A model generated the notes under the pieces. The model did not search any database and was not told the DNA's origin. It saw only the letters and a list, made by a program, of their open reading frames with translations. From contig DJVF01000032.1 of NCBI GenBank assembly GCA_002441085.1, positions 1-57,157 of the forward strand: a stretch of 57,157 nucleotides of DNA. Direction: 5' to 3'. The stretch is from Patescibacteria group bacterium UBA6263. GTDB lineage: Bacteria > Patescibacteriota > Gracilibacteria > Absconditabacterales > Absconditicoccaceae. The position numbers were made by a program, and so were the translations under genes. Of this stretch, positions 43,123-55,590 are shown piece by piece (the first letter of the stretch is position 1; every line of letters starts with the position of its first letter).

Positions 43123-43884
43123 TTACTTTTCATCCAATTTTTTATTTAATCATTGTATAGCATTCATTATTTCTACTGGAATCATCCATATTGTAGTATT
43201 GGATTGATCGGAACTTATATCATTGATAGATTGTAATGTTCTAAGATGCAATGCACCAGGAGATTTGGCAAGCATTTCTGCTGCTTTCTTGAGGTTTTCA
43301 GATGCTGCAAGTTCTCATTCTGAGGTGATGATTTTGGATCTTTTTTCTCTTTCAGCTTCAGCTTGTTTTCATATTGTTCTTTTGAGATCATCTGGTATAT
43401 TGATATCTTTTAGTTCCACAGACAAGACATCTATACCTCGAGAATCAGATTTTTCATCTACTATTTTTTTGATTTCAGCACTAGCTTCTTCTCTCTTGGC
43501 AAGTAATTCATCAAGCTCAAATTTTCATACAATATTTCTCATTGTAGTTTGAGCAAATTGTGTCATAGCATGGTCAAGATATCTTACATTGATTACAGAT
43601 CTATCCACTTGTTCTTCTTTGACTCTATAGTAAATCACAGCATTGATATTGCAAGAGATATTATCTTTGGTCATGGCTTCTTGGCTAGGTACATCTACTG
43701 CTTTTTCTCTAATATCTACATTGGTTGTAGATTGTATAATAGGCACTATAATTCTTAGTCATGGTGTCAAAATACCACTATATTTTCCAAGTGTAAATAC
43801 CACTTTTCTTTCATACTGTTTGACTACTTTGATTCATGATAATATAAAAAGAATAATTACAGCTAGTAAAATGTTTACTCACAT
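43123..43884 (-). CDS. Slipin / stomatin-like SPFH protein
   Basis: SPFH proteins are membrane-anchored scaffolds that form ring-like oligomers in membrane microdomains. The 253-residue protein has an N-terminal helix (NILLAVIILFILSGIKVVKQ), the slipin start YERKVVFTLGKYSGILTPGL, VDIREKAVDVPSQEAMTKDN and NINAVIYYRVKEEQVD, then the coiled part ELDELLAKREEASAEIKK and AEAEREKRSKIITSEGELAA, and the family end SPGALHLRTLQSINDISSD. The length is typical for a slipin. No NfeD-type partner is next to it. Confidence 0.93.
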
Positions 43885-43960
43885 AATATTTTATTTAAAG
43901 AATAAAATAAATTTTTGATTTAATGTTTTTTATTTACACTATTATGATTTTAAATTATCT

Positions 43961-44620
43961 TTATTGATTTTTGTAATAGTCTCTAGATACCTTATATATT
44001 ATGAATACAGCTATAATTGCAAGAACAATTCGACTAATCAAACTACTGCTCAAAAAAATACTTTCCAAAAATTCTTTACTTCATGATATATCCATATTTA
44101 ACAAACCTATTCGCTCAGGCAAAGAAATAAATATAGGCAAAGCAGCAATAATAACAAATCCTATTATAATCTTTTTGATAATTTTTCATACACCTACAGT
44201 ATCATCATAATCTCATATTTGTTTGTGTCAAATTTTATCCAAAGCTTTGGATGTATTGCTATTGTAATTAAATATTTCATTATTTTGTTCTAGTTCGTTT
44301 TTTTCTAGCTCATTTATTGTTTCATCATCCAATATTATATTATCGTTTGTTTTGTCTAAATTATTTTGAGTTTTTTGCTTTTCTTTTTTGAGATTTTCCA
44401 ATATTAATGTTATTATCATTCAGCCATCTTTGGAAAATATATCTGATATACTATATCAATTTTTTTTGAGTAATTTATTTATTTTGGGGACAAAAGAAAT
44501 AGCTCAAATCCCAAAAAACAACAAAATAGGAAATCATCATACAGCTATAATAAATGATGCTATACCCAAAAATACTATCAATCAAAATTTATAATTTATT
44601 TTTTGTTCGGGATTTTGCAT
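43961..44620 (-). CDS. Unrecognised 219-residue membrane protein
   Basis: The protein has two N-terminal helices (KFGLIVFLGIASFIIAVGGF; PILLFFGIGAISFVPKI), a charged central region with coiled-coil character (TINELEKNELEQNNEIFN) and two C-terminal helices (IIKKIIIGFVIIAALPIFIS; SLISRIVLAIIAVFIIYKVS). It lies 76 nt after the slipin start on the same strand, so it is transcribed before slipin. No family is recognised. Confidence 0.7.
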
Positions 44621-44643
44621 TATAGATTGATCATTTTAAATTA

Positions 44644-44715
44644 GCCTGAAACCGGGATTGAACCGGTGACCTCACCCTTACCATGGGTGCGCTCTACCGA
44701 CTGAGCTATCCAGGC
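44644..44715 (-). tRNA. tRNA-Thr (GGU anticodon)
   Basis: The minus strand folds into a full cloverleaf of 72 nt: acceptor GCCTGGA / TTCAGGC, D arm GCTC/GAGC, anticodon stem CACCC/GGGTG with loop ATGGTAA (anticodon GGT), and T arm ACCGG-TTCAATC-CCGGT. CCA is not encoded. It lies between two minus-strand membrane-protein genes. Confidence 0.95.
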
Positions 44716-44780
44716 AAAATTTATAAAAGCACTTATAGTGAATATCAAAAATTTTTCAACCCACTTGTCTCAAAATAAAA

Positions 44781-44801
44781 AAAAATCGCATTTGCGATTT
44801 T
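44781..44801 (-). terminator. Rho-independent terminator
   Basis: AAAATCGCA pairs with TGCGATTTT. The A run on the left gives a T run on the minus strand. It lies after the stop of the small gene at 44835-45089. Confidence 0.7.
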
Positions 44802-44834
44802 AAATTTTAAACTCTTAATTATTTAATTATTATT

Positions 44835-45089
44835 TTATTCTCAAATTCATGGCTGTGTTTCCAAAATCAAACTATCAGCTGCAGCGTGTATTCATACTGC
44901 TTGATTATTATTTCATACTTGCAAATTATTTGCAAATAGCATCAAAACAGACATAATTACAAATCATATTGATATCCCTATAGCCAATTCTTTGCCTACT
45001 AATTTTTTACTAAATTTAGAAAAAATCTTTGATAGATATTTATTTAATCAAATTTTTTTGCTGATTTTTTTTGATTTTTTCATTTGCAT
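44835..45089 (-). CDS. Small single-helix membrane protein
   Basis: The protein of 84 residues has a basic start (MQMKKSKKISKKIGLNKYL), one hydrophobic helix (ELAIGISIGFVIMSVLMLFA) and a short outer tail. ATG at 45089 or the second ATG at 45083 are both possible. It could be a pilin-like or anchor peptide; no motif decides. Its function is unknown. Confidence 0.6.
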
Positions 45090-45289
45090 TTTTTTATTTT
45101 TTAAACGGTTTGATATCAAACAAATAGTACTTAATTTTTTGGATTTTGTCAAAAATAAATAAAAATCTGAATGGATTCTAGCAAAATTCTACTTGTCTTA
45201 TTTTATATTTATATCACAATACGCCAAAGTCATATTATGTCATCTTTTATATTATTTGGTTGTTATTGTTCAAAAAGCTATTACTAGAT

Positions 45290-45317
45290 TTGACAATCTT
45301 ATTATTTGGAGTAAAAT
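45290..45317 (+). promoter_or_regulatory. Sigma-70-like promoter of the 1815-residue gene
   Basis: TTGACA (45290-45295) and TAAAAT (45312-45317) are 16 nt apart, 33 nt before ATG 45351. The spacer region upstream also holds a 14-bp palindrome (GTTTGATATCAAAC, 45108-45121). Confidence 0.65.
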
Positions 45318-45350
45318 TATTAGTAAGTTTTTTATTATCAATTTGTGCAA

Positions 45351-48300
45351 ATGACTAATAATCCAGAAAATCAATCAAAAGATTATGTAAAAGATATAGA
45401 TTCACACAAAGATCTAGATCAATTAGATATTTCTGTAGTAAATCATTATGTCGAAGCAGAATTTAGAGATTTTATAAAAGATAAAGATATCAATGATGAT
45501 AATCGTGATTCTTTGCAAAAAGATTTTAATACAAAAATAGATCAGATAGTTGATAAAGCAAAAGAAACTGCAATCTATAAAGCTATATTAGAATTAAATT
45601 TTGAACTTACAGATTTAGCTACTCAGATAAATCTTTGATCTCTACAAGCACAAGTACTTAATTGAAATCCAGAATACAGTGAAGCTAATTCTGATATATT
45701 GTTTGAATCCAAAGATATACAAAACATTAGGGTACATAATCAGGATCAAATCCAATGAGACGCTTGATCTGCTCATGTACATATAGCTTGAAATATAGAA
45801 TCAATAGCACAAAAATACCCCGCAATATGAAATGACTTTATTTCTTTATTGAAACAAGCAAACACAGAATATCTATCCAATTCTTCTCTAAAAGAATCTC
45901 AGAGTATACGCAATTTCCAACAAAAATTATTAATTGAAATCTCAAAATACAAAGAGGATGATCAGTATCCACTATCTCCTTGAGAGGAAAGATATCTAGA
46001 TGATTGAAAATTTTGAGCAAGGACATATAAAGCTCTAAATTTTTTATCACAAAAAATTATCTCTCAATCTTGAGCAGCCATCGATAATACTACTCAAGCC
46101 AAAGCTCCAGCTTCCGCTCCAAATCAGTCTGCGATTTCAAGCACAGAAGCTATACTTACTGGTACTACACATACTTGAAACACTACTGCTACTTGAAATA
46201 TAGAATCACAAGTATCTAGTTTACAGGAAGTTACAGATGCATTAGAAAAAGAAAAAATCACAAAAAAAGATTTTGATATACCAGAATTTAGCCGATGAAA
46301 AATTCAAAAAGATTCCAATTGAAATTATTATGCAACCATCAAAGTAGATCTACCATCCAAGCCAGATTTTTGACCAATAATGTTTGATAGTCAATGAAAT
46401 TTGATTGAGTGACAGATAATCAGGACATCTAATAAATGACGAGAACCATTATATTTTGCAGATGATGCAGAAAATGGAGAATATAGAAACAAAATTAGAT
46501 TTTTAAACGTAGAGAACCAATGAATGTATCTAACTCAAAATACTATTATTTGAGTTACTCCTTTGCCAGAATCTGAGCCTATACAATATGATTATCAGGC
46601 AACAGATTTTAATTTGTTAGAATGAAATAGAGTAGAGCATCAATTTGAAGATTTATCATATGATGCATTGGATAAACAACCTAAACTCAAAAAAATCATG
46701 GAAGAAATAATCAGTTCTGAGGATGGCGGAAGAGATATTTCCAAAAGAAAATTCAAGATCAATCTCAGTCCCAATGATGGTCTAGCTAGAATTATTTTGG
46801 ATATATATTCCAAAGATTCCAAAAATAGCCAAGCTAAATTGTTACAAAACAAAAAATGAACTATATCAGTAGATGATATCAAAAGATGCTTCCCATACTA
46901 TGATCGTAAATGATGATTGGATAATGAAAATAGAAAAATTGCTATGATACTCAATCAATGAGACAAAACTGACTTGGTCAATTTTGCTTATGATGCCGAG
47001 TCTTATGCTGAAGCATATGAAGATAAGATGGACAAAGCCTACAAATTTAATCAAATATTGCAGAGCTTAAGTTCTGATGAAATACTCAAGTCTTTGTGTG
47101 ATTACAATGTAGATTGACAGCTTTCGGCCGTAGAATGAAATACTCAGTTGAAACAAAAATTTATAGCTGACAAATGATGAAAATATCCATGATGGAGAAA
47201 AGATTTTAGAGAATACAAACAATCTCGAAAAGAAAAAAATAAAGATTACAAAAGATCTCAAGAATCCATCTGAGATACTGCTACGATATTTGGACCACAA
47301 CTTTATGGCGAGATACAAAGAGCCATAGCTGTCATGGATGTCAAACTCCTACACGAACCAAATACACTCAAAGATTATAACAAAAAATATAACTTAGCCC
47401 CAGATATCAAACTAAATTGAGAAAATATTGTCATCCAAAACATTATATCCAAAATCATACGGACATCATCCAATCCTACTTTGGAACAAGCTTTGTCCAA
47501 AGTTCCTGCCAATCAATGGACCAAAGCCAAACTATTAGATATGGCTCAAAATTATACATGAAAAGATTGACAAGAAAACAATTGAAATTTCCAACCACTA
47601 TTTGCCAAAGCTATACAACAACTCAATGGATCTAGTTCTGTGCTTTCACCAGATTTGTTTGATAGTTTAGTAGGAGTCGAGAGAGTAGATACTTCTGCAA
47701 ATAGATATTCTATGATAGAAAAAGAATTGGAAGCTCATTTTCAAAAATTTCCAGATCAACAATTCAGACTCAAATCTGATTGATTTACAGATACCAAACA
47801 TACTTTTATTACATGATTGATGTCTGTGCTTGATAATTTGCAAATCACAGTCAGTCCACAATTTGTAAATGTCACCAAATCTCGAGATAGAGAAAAATAT
47901 AGACACAAGATAGAAAATGATTTTACCAAAAAGCTCCTTGGATGATGATTGACTGTTATCAATGACCAATCAGTTTGATTAAATTTAAGCACTTGAAAAA
48001 AAGGTTTCTCAGAAGACTGAAAATTCCAACGAGAGCGAAATACTTGAGCTTGAGCGATATACAATCCAGATCAACAAAAACTATCAGCAATTATAAATAT
48101 ATGATGAGAAGCTGCTCGACAATATAATTATGATAAAGTAATGGTTTGAAGGTTGGATGATATCAAATCTGCTAAATACTTGTGAGCTAGCGCAGATGTT
48201 TATGCATGAGCAAGGACAGACTTTGCCGACGTAGATGTATGATGAATAGCCAAAGCTGAGATAGATCGAAAACAAAACCCCAAACAAGCTATAGAGCAAA

Positions 48301-50798
48301 TGAATAGGCAATATAGAGATGTTTCCAATAAAATATTTCATCTTCCACCATGAGCAGATATTAGCAATTCCGCCAGTCTCAAAAATTCATTAATATCTTC
48401 ATTAAATAGAACAAAAGCTTCAGCCAAAGAGCCAATGAAGAGTTTTATCCAAAATAATGAATGATTTTTTATATGAAATATACAAAACATCTCAGATTAT
48501 TTTGATAAAAGATGAATCTTCAAAATGATACAAAATATGCCTCAAGAATTTGCTTGAGACAAAAAGAGAAATGCAATCAACAATCTAATGCAAGTTTTGC
48601 AGACATGAATAGTAGATTCATGGAGAGATTATATGTATGATCAATTACATAGCAAAGTATCTGTCACCAAAATCTGAGTATGAATAGGTATCTGAGCTAG
48701 AGTCTGATCTGATTGAGTAGAATTTAGCGTACCATTTCCTACTTTGAGTTTTGATATCTCTACTTGGAGAAAAAATTATGTTTCATCTGCAGCGGGCAAA
48801 TACATGGACCAATACATTATAACTAATTGAGCAACATACTGATCTTGAGATAGTTTTGAAATCAAAGACAATAATATCTCTGCATATGCAGACTATATCA
48901 AAGCTCGTTACAATATACTCCCACAAAATGATAATAATCCATTTGATGTACAAGTACAAGATGGTAAAATAGTTTTTACTACAGATTCAGGCAGACCAAT
49001 TGCTGAAGTACTCAATATCCGTGCCAAACTAGATCAAAAAGTTTTGGATAATATAAGATATTCAGATGATGGTAGTAAACTGACCATAGGTGATGTATGA
49101 GATTTATGAATATTTACATCCTCAGATGGTCAATGAGTCAGAAATTTTCTAGTTATATGACAAAAATGAACAGTAGATAAGGATAATAAAGCAAATACAT
49201 TTATACTCAGACCTCCTCATCCATCACTAGATTATCAATGAACGAGACCAGAAATTTCTCCAATCCAAATGGAAGTTCAATGATATAAAAAATGGAACAA
49301 AACTCAATTTAGTGATTTATTGGATCAAAATTTCAAAGCTTGATGAGATGATTATGCTAATAAGATAGCTTCCATAAAAACCAAAATATTGAATAGTACT
49401 AGAGAGATATGATGAACTCTATTTATCAATTGATTGGATAACAAAGCTTGATTATTTCAATTGCCTAATTCATGAACATTGACCTTTACAGAAGATAATG
49501 TATGAAAAATAAACATAAGCAAATCTGACTCTCCATCTAACAAACTCAAAATAGAATATCTTTATACTGCGGCTCCTTCAAGGGTTGAGCAAAGCCAAGA
49601 TAAAAAAATAACTTTATGAAACCCACAATATACTGAATTTAAAAATCTATTTTTATTCGATATAGATCAATTATTTAATGATAAAAAAATGATTGCTAGT
49701 CTATCAAGACTTGATGATTCAAATATTGCTAAATTAGATGAATTTCTATCCACAGCTTGAAAAGATATAAATGAAAATTCAACAATAGATCAAAAAGAAT
49801 ATTCAGATGCTGCATGAGTTTTGAAATCTTTTTTGTGAGATAAATATCCAGATATTAGCCTAGTTTTAAATTGAGATGACATACAAAAAAAAGCACTAGT
49901 CATCAATAGAATGAAATGAATTTTTGCTACACAAGAATGAGTGACCGATTATAATAGTTTAGCATCAATATTCTCTCTTAGAGATAAAAGTAAACCAGAT
50001 GCATACAAACAACTGGAGTGACCCAAATCTAAATTTCCAAATCTAAAAAGCGATTATAGAAAAGCAATCTTAGATCAATTATCAACGCAATCTGATAAAA
50101 CAAAATTATCGCAAAAGGTAGAAGATTGACTTTTTGGATTTACAGCATTCTATAGAAAATGAACTAATGATTGAAGATGATTCTCACTTACTGCTCCATG
50201 AGCTACCAAAGTTTTGTGATGAGCAATGGAAAAATTTTCATCAACAGATCAAGAAAAAGCCAAATCCCGATTTTTAGAAAACTTTGAAAAAACCCCAATA
50301 GATTTATCTATTGTCAAGGATTCAATAAATAAGTTATTGCCCAGTTGACTACAGACATTATCAGACCAACAAGCCATCACACTTTTAAAATGAGAATCTA
50401 TTGACATTTGAAATAAAATAATTAAATTAAATTCAGAGGTATTATTTTATCTTTTAGGAGAGTGTGCCAACGAATCCATTTGAATCAAAATCAATTGAAT
50501 TACCATTACTCCCAAGACATCAGAAAACATAATTCCAGTTACACCTTGAACTTTAGAAACATATTCTGGAGAGATCCTGCCAGAAGCAAACTATGTATGA
50601 TGATTAAATATTTCTGCTAGAAATCTTTCAGTACCTATGGTTCCATGAGCTTATCAACATGATGTATGAGTTGGTCTAATGTGAAATATAAAAGAAAGAC
50701 CCGCAAAAGATAAAACCGATCCATGAATATGATGATGAGATGATACCGAACCATGAATATGATGATGAGATGGTACCAATCCATGAATAGGCCCATAA
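45351..50798 (+). CDS. Giant 1815-residue protein with a glycine-rich repeat tail
   Basis: No signal peptide is seen (MTNNPENQSKDYVKDIDSH). Residues ~175-235 resemble a peptidoglycan-binding repeat (SIRNFQQKLLIEISKY ... DDGKFGARTYKALNFLSQ). A Thr/Ser/Gly-rich linker follows (~245-290). The large middle is mixed alpha/beta without a family I recognise; it includes LSFDISTWRKNYVSSAAG and many short strands with Gly (TGA). The last ~35 residues are three copies of PGIGGGD-type repeats coded by perfect 30-bp units. ATG 45351 is preferred to GTG 45345. The next gene, 38 nt later, codes for a DUF11 surface protein, so the pair is probably one operon. Possibly cell-wall or surface-associated (inference). 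Confidence 0.8.
50721..50795 (+). repeat. 30-bp coding repeats at the 3' end of the giant gene
   Basis: Two and a half units beginning CCATGAATATGATGATGAGA start at 50721, 50751 and 50781 and code for PGIGGGD. The Gly run comes from consecutive TGA codons (ATATGATGATGAGAT). Confidence 0.9.
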
Positions 50799-50836
50799 GA
50801 TATTTTATAATAGAGCTTTATCGCTAAAAATTTACT

Positions 50837-53800
50837 ATGATGTACAACAAAACTTCTTATTACTTTATTTTGTCTGTATTTGCTTTTATATACATTTTTT
50901 CTGCAAAAGTATTTGCAAACGTTTCTATCGATAGTGTAGTTACTCAAAATACTATTACTTCACCATACACCACTCAGTGTGATTCTACATATAGATATGC
51001 TCTTTATGAATGACAATCTTTTCATCTTTATCATACCCACACTCCTAGCAATTTATCATCTACTCGGGAATATTTTTCGCCTTCTAGAGTCTTGTCTTAC
51101 AATTATTCAAATGTTATAGGTAATTCAATTTCTTGAAATAATATATGATGAAAATTTACTGATTTCAAATATAGATCCAACTGAAGACTATGAACATCCA
51201 AGTTCAATAATATCTGATGATGAATACAGACTACTTTAGCTTGGAAAGAAGATTCCAATAATCGAGCTATCAAACCCAATCCCAATCCCAATAGAGCTAG
51301 TTTGGTATGACAAATAGTTCATATACTCAATAGAAAACAAGTCCAATCACGATGATGATCATCATTTGCTATGACTACACACAACTTTGCTACAAATAAT
51401 ATTTATACTCAAAATGCCAATCCCAATGCTTACTATAATGTTGTAGAAGACAAGAAGTGTCAAAATTTTTATATAGCAAAATGTTGAGATTGAGTAAGAG
51501 ATGATATAAACAAATCATGATGACCCAATACAAACTGAAAACAATGAATCCAGACAAACGATTGATTTGTTGACTGGATATTTCCATCTACTGTAATATT
51601 TGAGCAATGTGATGGTGCAGATTGAATTATTCCTGGATATACTTGTAATGCTCAATGTCAATTGGTAGCTTTGCCTCCTCAGATAGCAGATCTATCTGTG
51701 ACCAAGACAGTAAGCAATACTACACCAGTAGTTTGAAGCAATGTCACATTTACAATGATTTTAAATAATGCGTGACCAAGTAGTGCATGATGAGTGACAC
51801 TCAAAGATATATTACCAAATGGATATACATATGTTTCGCATAGCACATCACAGTGAATATATACTACATCCAATTGAATATGGAATGTATGAACTATATA
51901 TGCAAATCAAAATTTGACATTTACTATCACAGCTCAAGTCAAACCAACATGAAATTATCTAAACACGATAGAAGTCATGACATCAGATAAACCAGACCCT
52001 GATTCTACGCCATGAAATGGAGTGACTACAGAAGACGATCGAGCTTCAGCTATAGTCACGCCACAAGCTGCTACACAAGCTCCTACCTGTACCTTGACTG
52101 TCAATCCTTCCAATATCGTTAGTGGATGATTAGCAAGTGTTAATTGGACCATTAGCTGAACTTTTGTTGTCCCTACATATATATATGTATCCCCTCAGAT
52201 ATTGTGAGCTTGGCCACATACAGTCAATACTCCTACATGAACTACATATGCTGCTCCTACTGTAGCATGAACATATACATTTACTATGACAGTGATGAAT
52301 ACCAATTGACAGCAAAGTAATTGTTCAGCAATTTTAACTGTATGACAACAGTCACAAAATCCAGTACTTACAATACAAAAAACTTTACTTGAAAATAAAT
52401 TATATTATTCATGAGATCAAATTGGATTTAGAATCAATTTTCAAAATACATGATCTTGAACAGCAAATAATGTAGTGCTTACAGATATACTACCAAGTTC
52501 TTTAAATTATCTAACTAGTACAATATCTGGAGTGCCAAGCTCCAGTCTTGGCTTCGCTATATCATGATCCAATACAGTGCTTACATATTATTGATTTGAT
52601 CTTGCTGCATGAGCTGGATGATATATGATCATTACTTGAGTACTCAATACCAACAATCCTTTGGCTCAAAAAATTAATTATTCAGACATACAAGCATCCA
52701 ATCATGCTAGAGTATATTCTGTAGCTGCCTTTCAAATATGAGAGATACCAAACAACACTGTAACATTCACAAAGTCTTCCACTAAATCTGAATTTGATTT
52801 ATGAGAGAATATACAATTTACTATTACTGCTACCAATCATTGACCAGCACCTATAAACAATTTGACCATTACAGATATACGACCCAATCCATCATGTATA
52901 AATTATCTCCATCGATCTTCTAGTAATGGATTTATACAAAGTGGTTCTATGAATCGATATATACCATGAACCATAGCTTCATGACAAACAGTTACTTTGG
53001 TATTAAACTGAAAAATATCAAACAATGTTTCTTGTGCTTTGTGATATATCAATACAGCCAATCTGACTTATACTGTATTTGGACAAACTCAAACTCAGAC
53101 TGCATCCTTTCCATTCAATGTTTTGGCTGGATATCAATGTGAATCACTCACTCCAATTAATTGAACAGTAATAATTATCGATGATGATAATGATGCCAAA
53201 GCAAAATTTAGATGTGACTCTGTCAACTGAGTAGAATGAAATATTAGCATTCATTGTTGAAATGGTCAGATTTTGAATGGATATGGATCTACATATACTG
53301 CCACATGTAATTATGGAAACAATCTATGAACGTATAATGTCAGATGTTATGTAGAATGAAATACTAGTGACGATTGTGCCGAGACTATAATTGTAGATGA
53401 ATGAATGTTGGGTTATTGTGGTAATGGAATCCTAGAATGAATAGAAAGATGTGATCTCAAAACCAACAATGCTATTATACATGATTATTTGGATTTTTAT
53501 GAACTCTTCCCTGCAGGTAATTATGCTAATGATGGATATAGATGTAGCAATTGTGCAATCAAGAAACCCTGATTTTATTATGAGCCACCAGCTTGTAATG
53601 GTATAAGCACTACTTTATCTGTACAAAAGTGAGAAGTGCTTCCATTGCGATGGGAATTGGAATGAAACAATATAGTAGATGAAAATGATTGTGAGGATGC
53701 TGATGATTGAGATATATTGGAAGATAGTTTGTATTGTACATTCAAAGTATTCAATTGAAATGACAATCAACAATATGATGATGAACCAAGTTTCAAAATC

Positions 53801-54892
53801 AAAAAAAGATGTAATCTAGATGAGCGAAATTGACATGATATGTTTGATTATTTCCTAGATCTAAGATTTACAATCTTCCCTTCTTTGCAAAATGCATTTG
53901 GTAAATATTATTTCAAGGTTAATGACTTTTTAGACACTGATACTTATGGAGAGTATAAATTAGTTTTAGACAAGGTAGAATACGATTATTGTGATGGTGA
54001 TGATGAAGAAAATTGAACAGTAGTAGATAGAATATGTGAAGTCAATTTTGCTGTCACCAAACCATATCTTATGCAAAAAAGTCTTTTTGGTGTGACGCCC
54101 AAAGCTACTACAGATATCAACTTAGATCAATTCTATGATATGGCTTGACAGAAAATTATTAATAAAACAGATTTATATTCTATTATGAAAGTAGATGCTG
54201 ATGACTATGATTGATGAGTCAAAATAGATCAACAGATAGATGATTTTATAAATAAATATGACAAACTTTCAGTAAATATATCTGCCAATGACTTAAATGC
54301 TATATCAGATATTTCAAATTGAACAATTACCAAGGCCAAAAAGCTTCCAGGTAAACAGATATATATTATACATTGAAATGGTAAACTTATACTCAAACAA
54401 CTAAATTCTTTCACTAAACCATTTACTATGATTATATTGTGAATGGATGTGATTATAGAATGATCTCTCAAAACCAATTCCATGTTTGTAGTTAAATGAT
54501 GAAAAATTAGTTTCAAAGAAGATCCCAATAATCGATGCCAATCTACCCAGGTCGTACAATGAATTTTTATATCCAAAGATTGATTTGGTGTGTGAGATAC
54601 TACATTAAATATTATAAATGATTTGGATAAACCACGATGTAATCGATGATGATTGACTGTAAAATGAGTATTGATATGAGATGGTATAGATACTTTGGTC
54701 AAACAAAGGAGATCTCAACTCAATGATCGATTCTTGGTCAATTCCAATAATGAAAATAGAATCAAGATAGAGAGAAGAAATAAAATATTCAATTGAGCTT
54801 CGCTCATGATAGAATATAGTCCATGATTACGATCCAATTTACCTCCATGAGCAGAAGACTTTACAAAGCAATTGGAAGTATACAAAAGATAA
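50837..54892 (+). CDS. Secreted DUF11-repeat surface protein
   Basis: The 1351-residue protein has a signal peptide (SYYFILSVFAFIYIFSAKVF, then AN). Residues ~30-270 are a beta domain with paired Cys (KCQNFYIAKCGDGVRDD; CDGADGIIPGYTC). From residue ~280, several DUF11-type (conserved repeat, immunoglobulin-like) domains follow: LSVTKTVSNTTPVVGSNVTF, VTLKDILPNGYTYVS, LTIQKTLLENKLYYSGDQIG, VVLTDILPSSLNYL, FDLGENIQFTITATNHGPAP, LTITDIRPNPSCINYL. A Cys-rich section (CGNGILEGIERCDL) and a C-terminal region of ~400 residues end the protein. Such proteins sit on the cell surface and act in adhesion. Sorting signal not seen. Operon with the preceding giant gene; a terminator follows. Confidence 0.9.
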
Positions 54893-54915
54893 TTATAAGT
54901 GATTTAGTTTCTACA

Positions 54916-54951
54916 ATAAAAAAGTCCCGTAGTATTACGGGATTTTTTATA
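54916..54951. terminator. Bidirectional terminator
   Basis: AAAAAAGTCCCGTA pairs with TTACGGGATTTTTT between two convergent genes. Confidence 0.9.
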
Positions 54952-54955
54952 ATAA

Positions 54956-55339
54956 CTATTCTTTATTATCCAAAGTTTCAAATATTTTCCTTCTATATGC
55001 ATCTTTATGTATTTCAATCAACATATTATGATGTAAACAAAATTTCAATGTTTCCTTTATAAAATATCAGTCTGGTTCCCATCTATGTCAATCATATTCA
55101 TAATCTCTAAATTCTCTTCATCATGCGATTTCTATTGCTCTAATAATATCTCTTTCAGTAAATTCTATCGGTCTGTCATTTGTTCAATCCAAAAATTCAT
55201 TAAGAATAATCTCTCCAAGAGCAGCTTTATATCTTCAGCGTATAATTAAATATCATCAATCATTCTTTTTGTTTTTCAGATCTTCCAAAGTTCCGGCATA
55301 ATCTTCTGCCGTTCTTTTTATATTTTTTGAATTTTCCAT
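54956..55339 (-). CDS. Unrecognised 127-residue acidic protein
   Basis: The protein starts MENSKNIKRTAEDYAGTLED, has GGYLIIRGRYKAALGEIILN, FTERDIIRAIEIAGGREFRD, and ends RRKIFETLDNKE. The mixed pattern and the two GG (double TGA) may be turns of a small regulatory or helix-turn-helix-like fold, but no motif is certain. Seven TGA codons lie in frame. It ends beside the terminator shared with the DUF11 gene. Confidence 0.65.
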
Positions 55340-55533
55340 AAAATGCGTTTTTAGATAATAAAAACATTGTCTTGAACTTGTAGTTTATAGCTGTGTTTAG
55401 AAAGTTGTTTGAAATTTAGATTTATTCCGAGACATTTTTTGTTTAGTATATAAAAATGCTAAACAAAAATACAATATATAATTTTTAGAATTATTTTATT
55501 TCTCGTGACAAATGCATTTGTGAAGATAAGATA

Positions 55534-55586
55534 GTAGGGGCGGATATTATCCGCCAAAATAAAAGGGCGATTATTAATCGCCCCTA
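55534..55586. repeat. Compound palindromic repeat
   Basis: The outer arms GTAGGGGCG and CGCCCCTAC enclose two hairpins (GGCGGATATTATCCGCC and GGGCGATTATTAATCGCCC). It ends 4 nt before the stop codon of the minus-strand flavoprotein gene and could act as its terminator structure or transcript stabiliser. It differs from the GTCAT-type elements. Confidence 0.8.
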
Positions 55587-55590
55587 CTTA

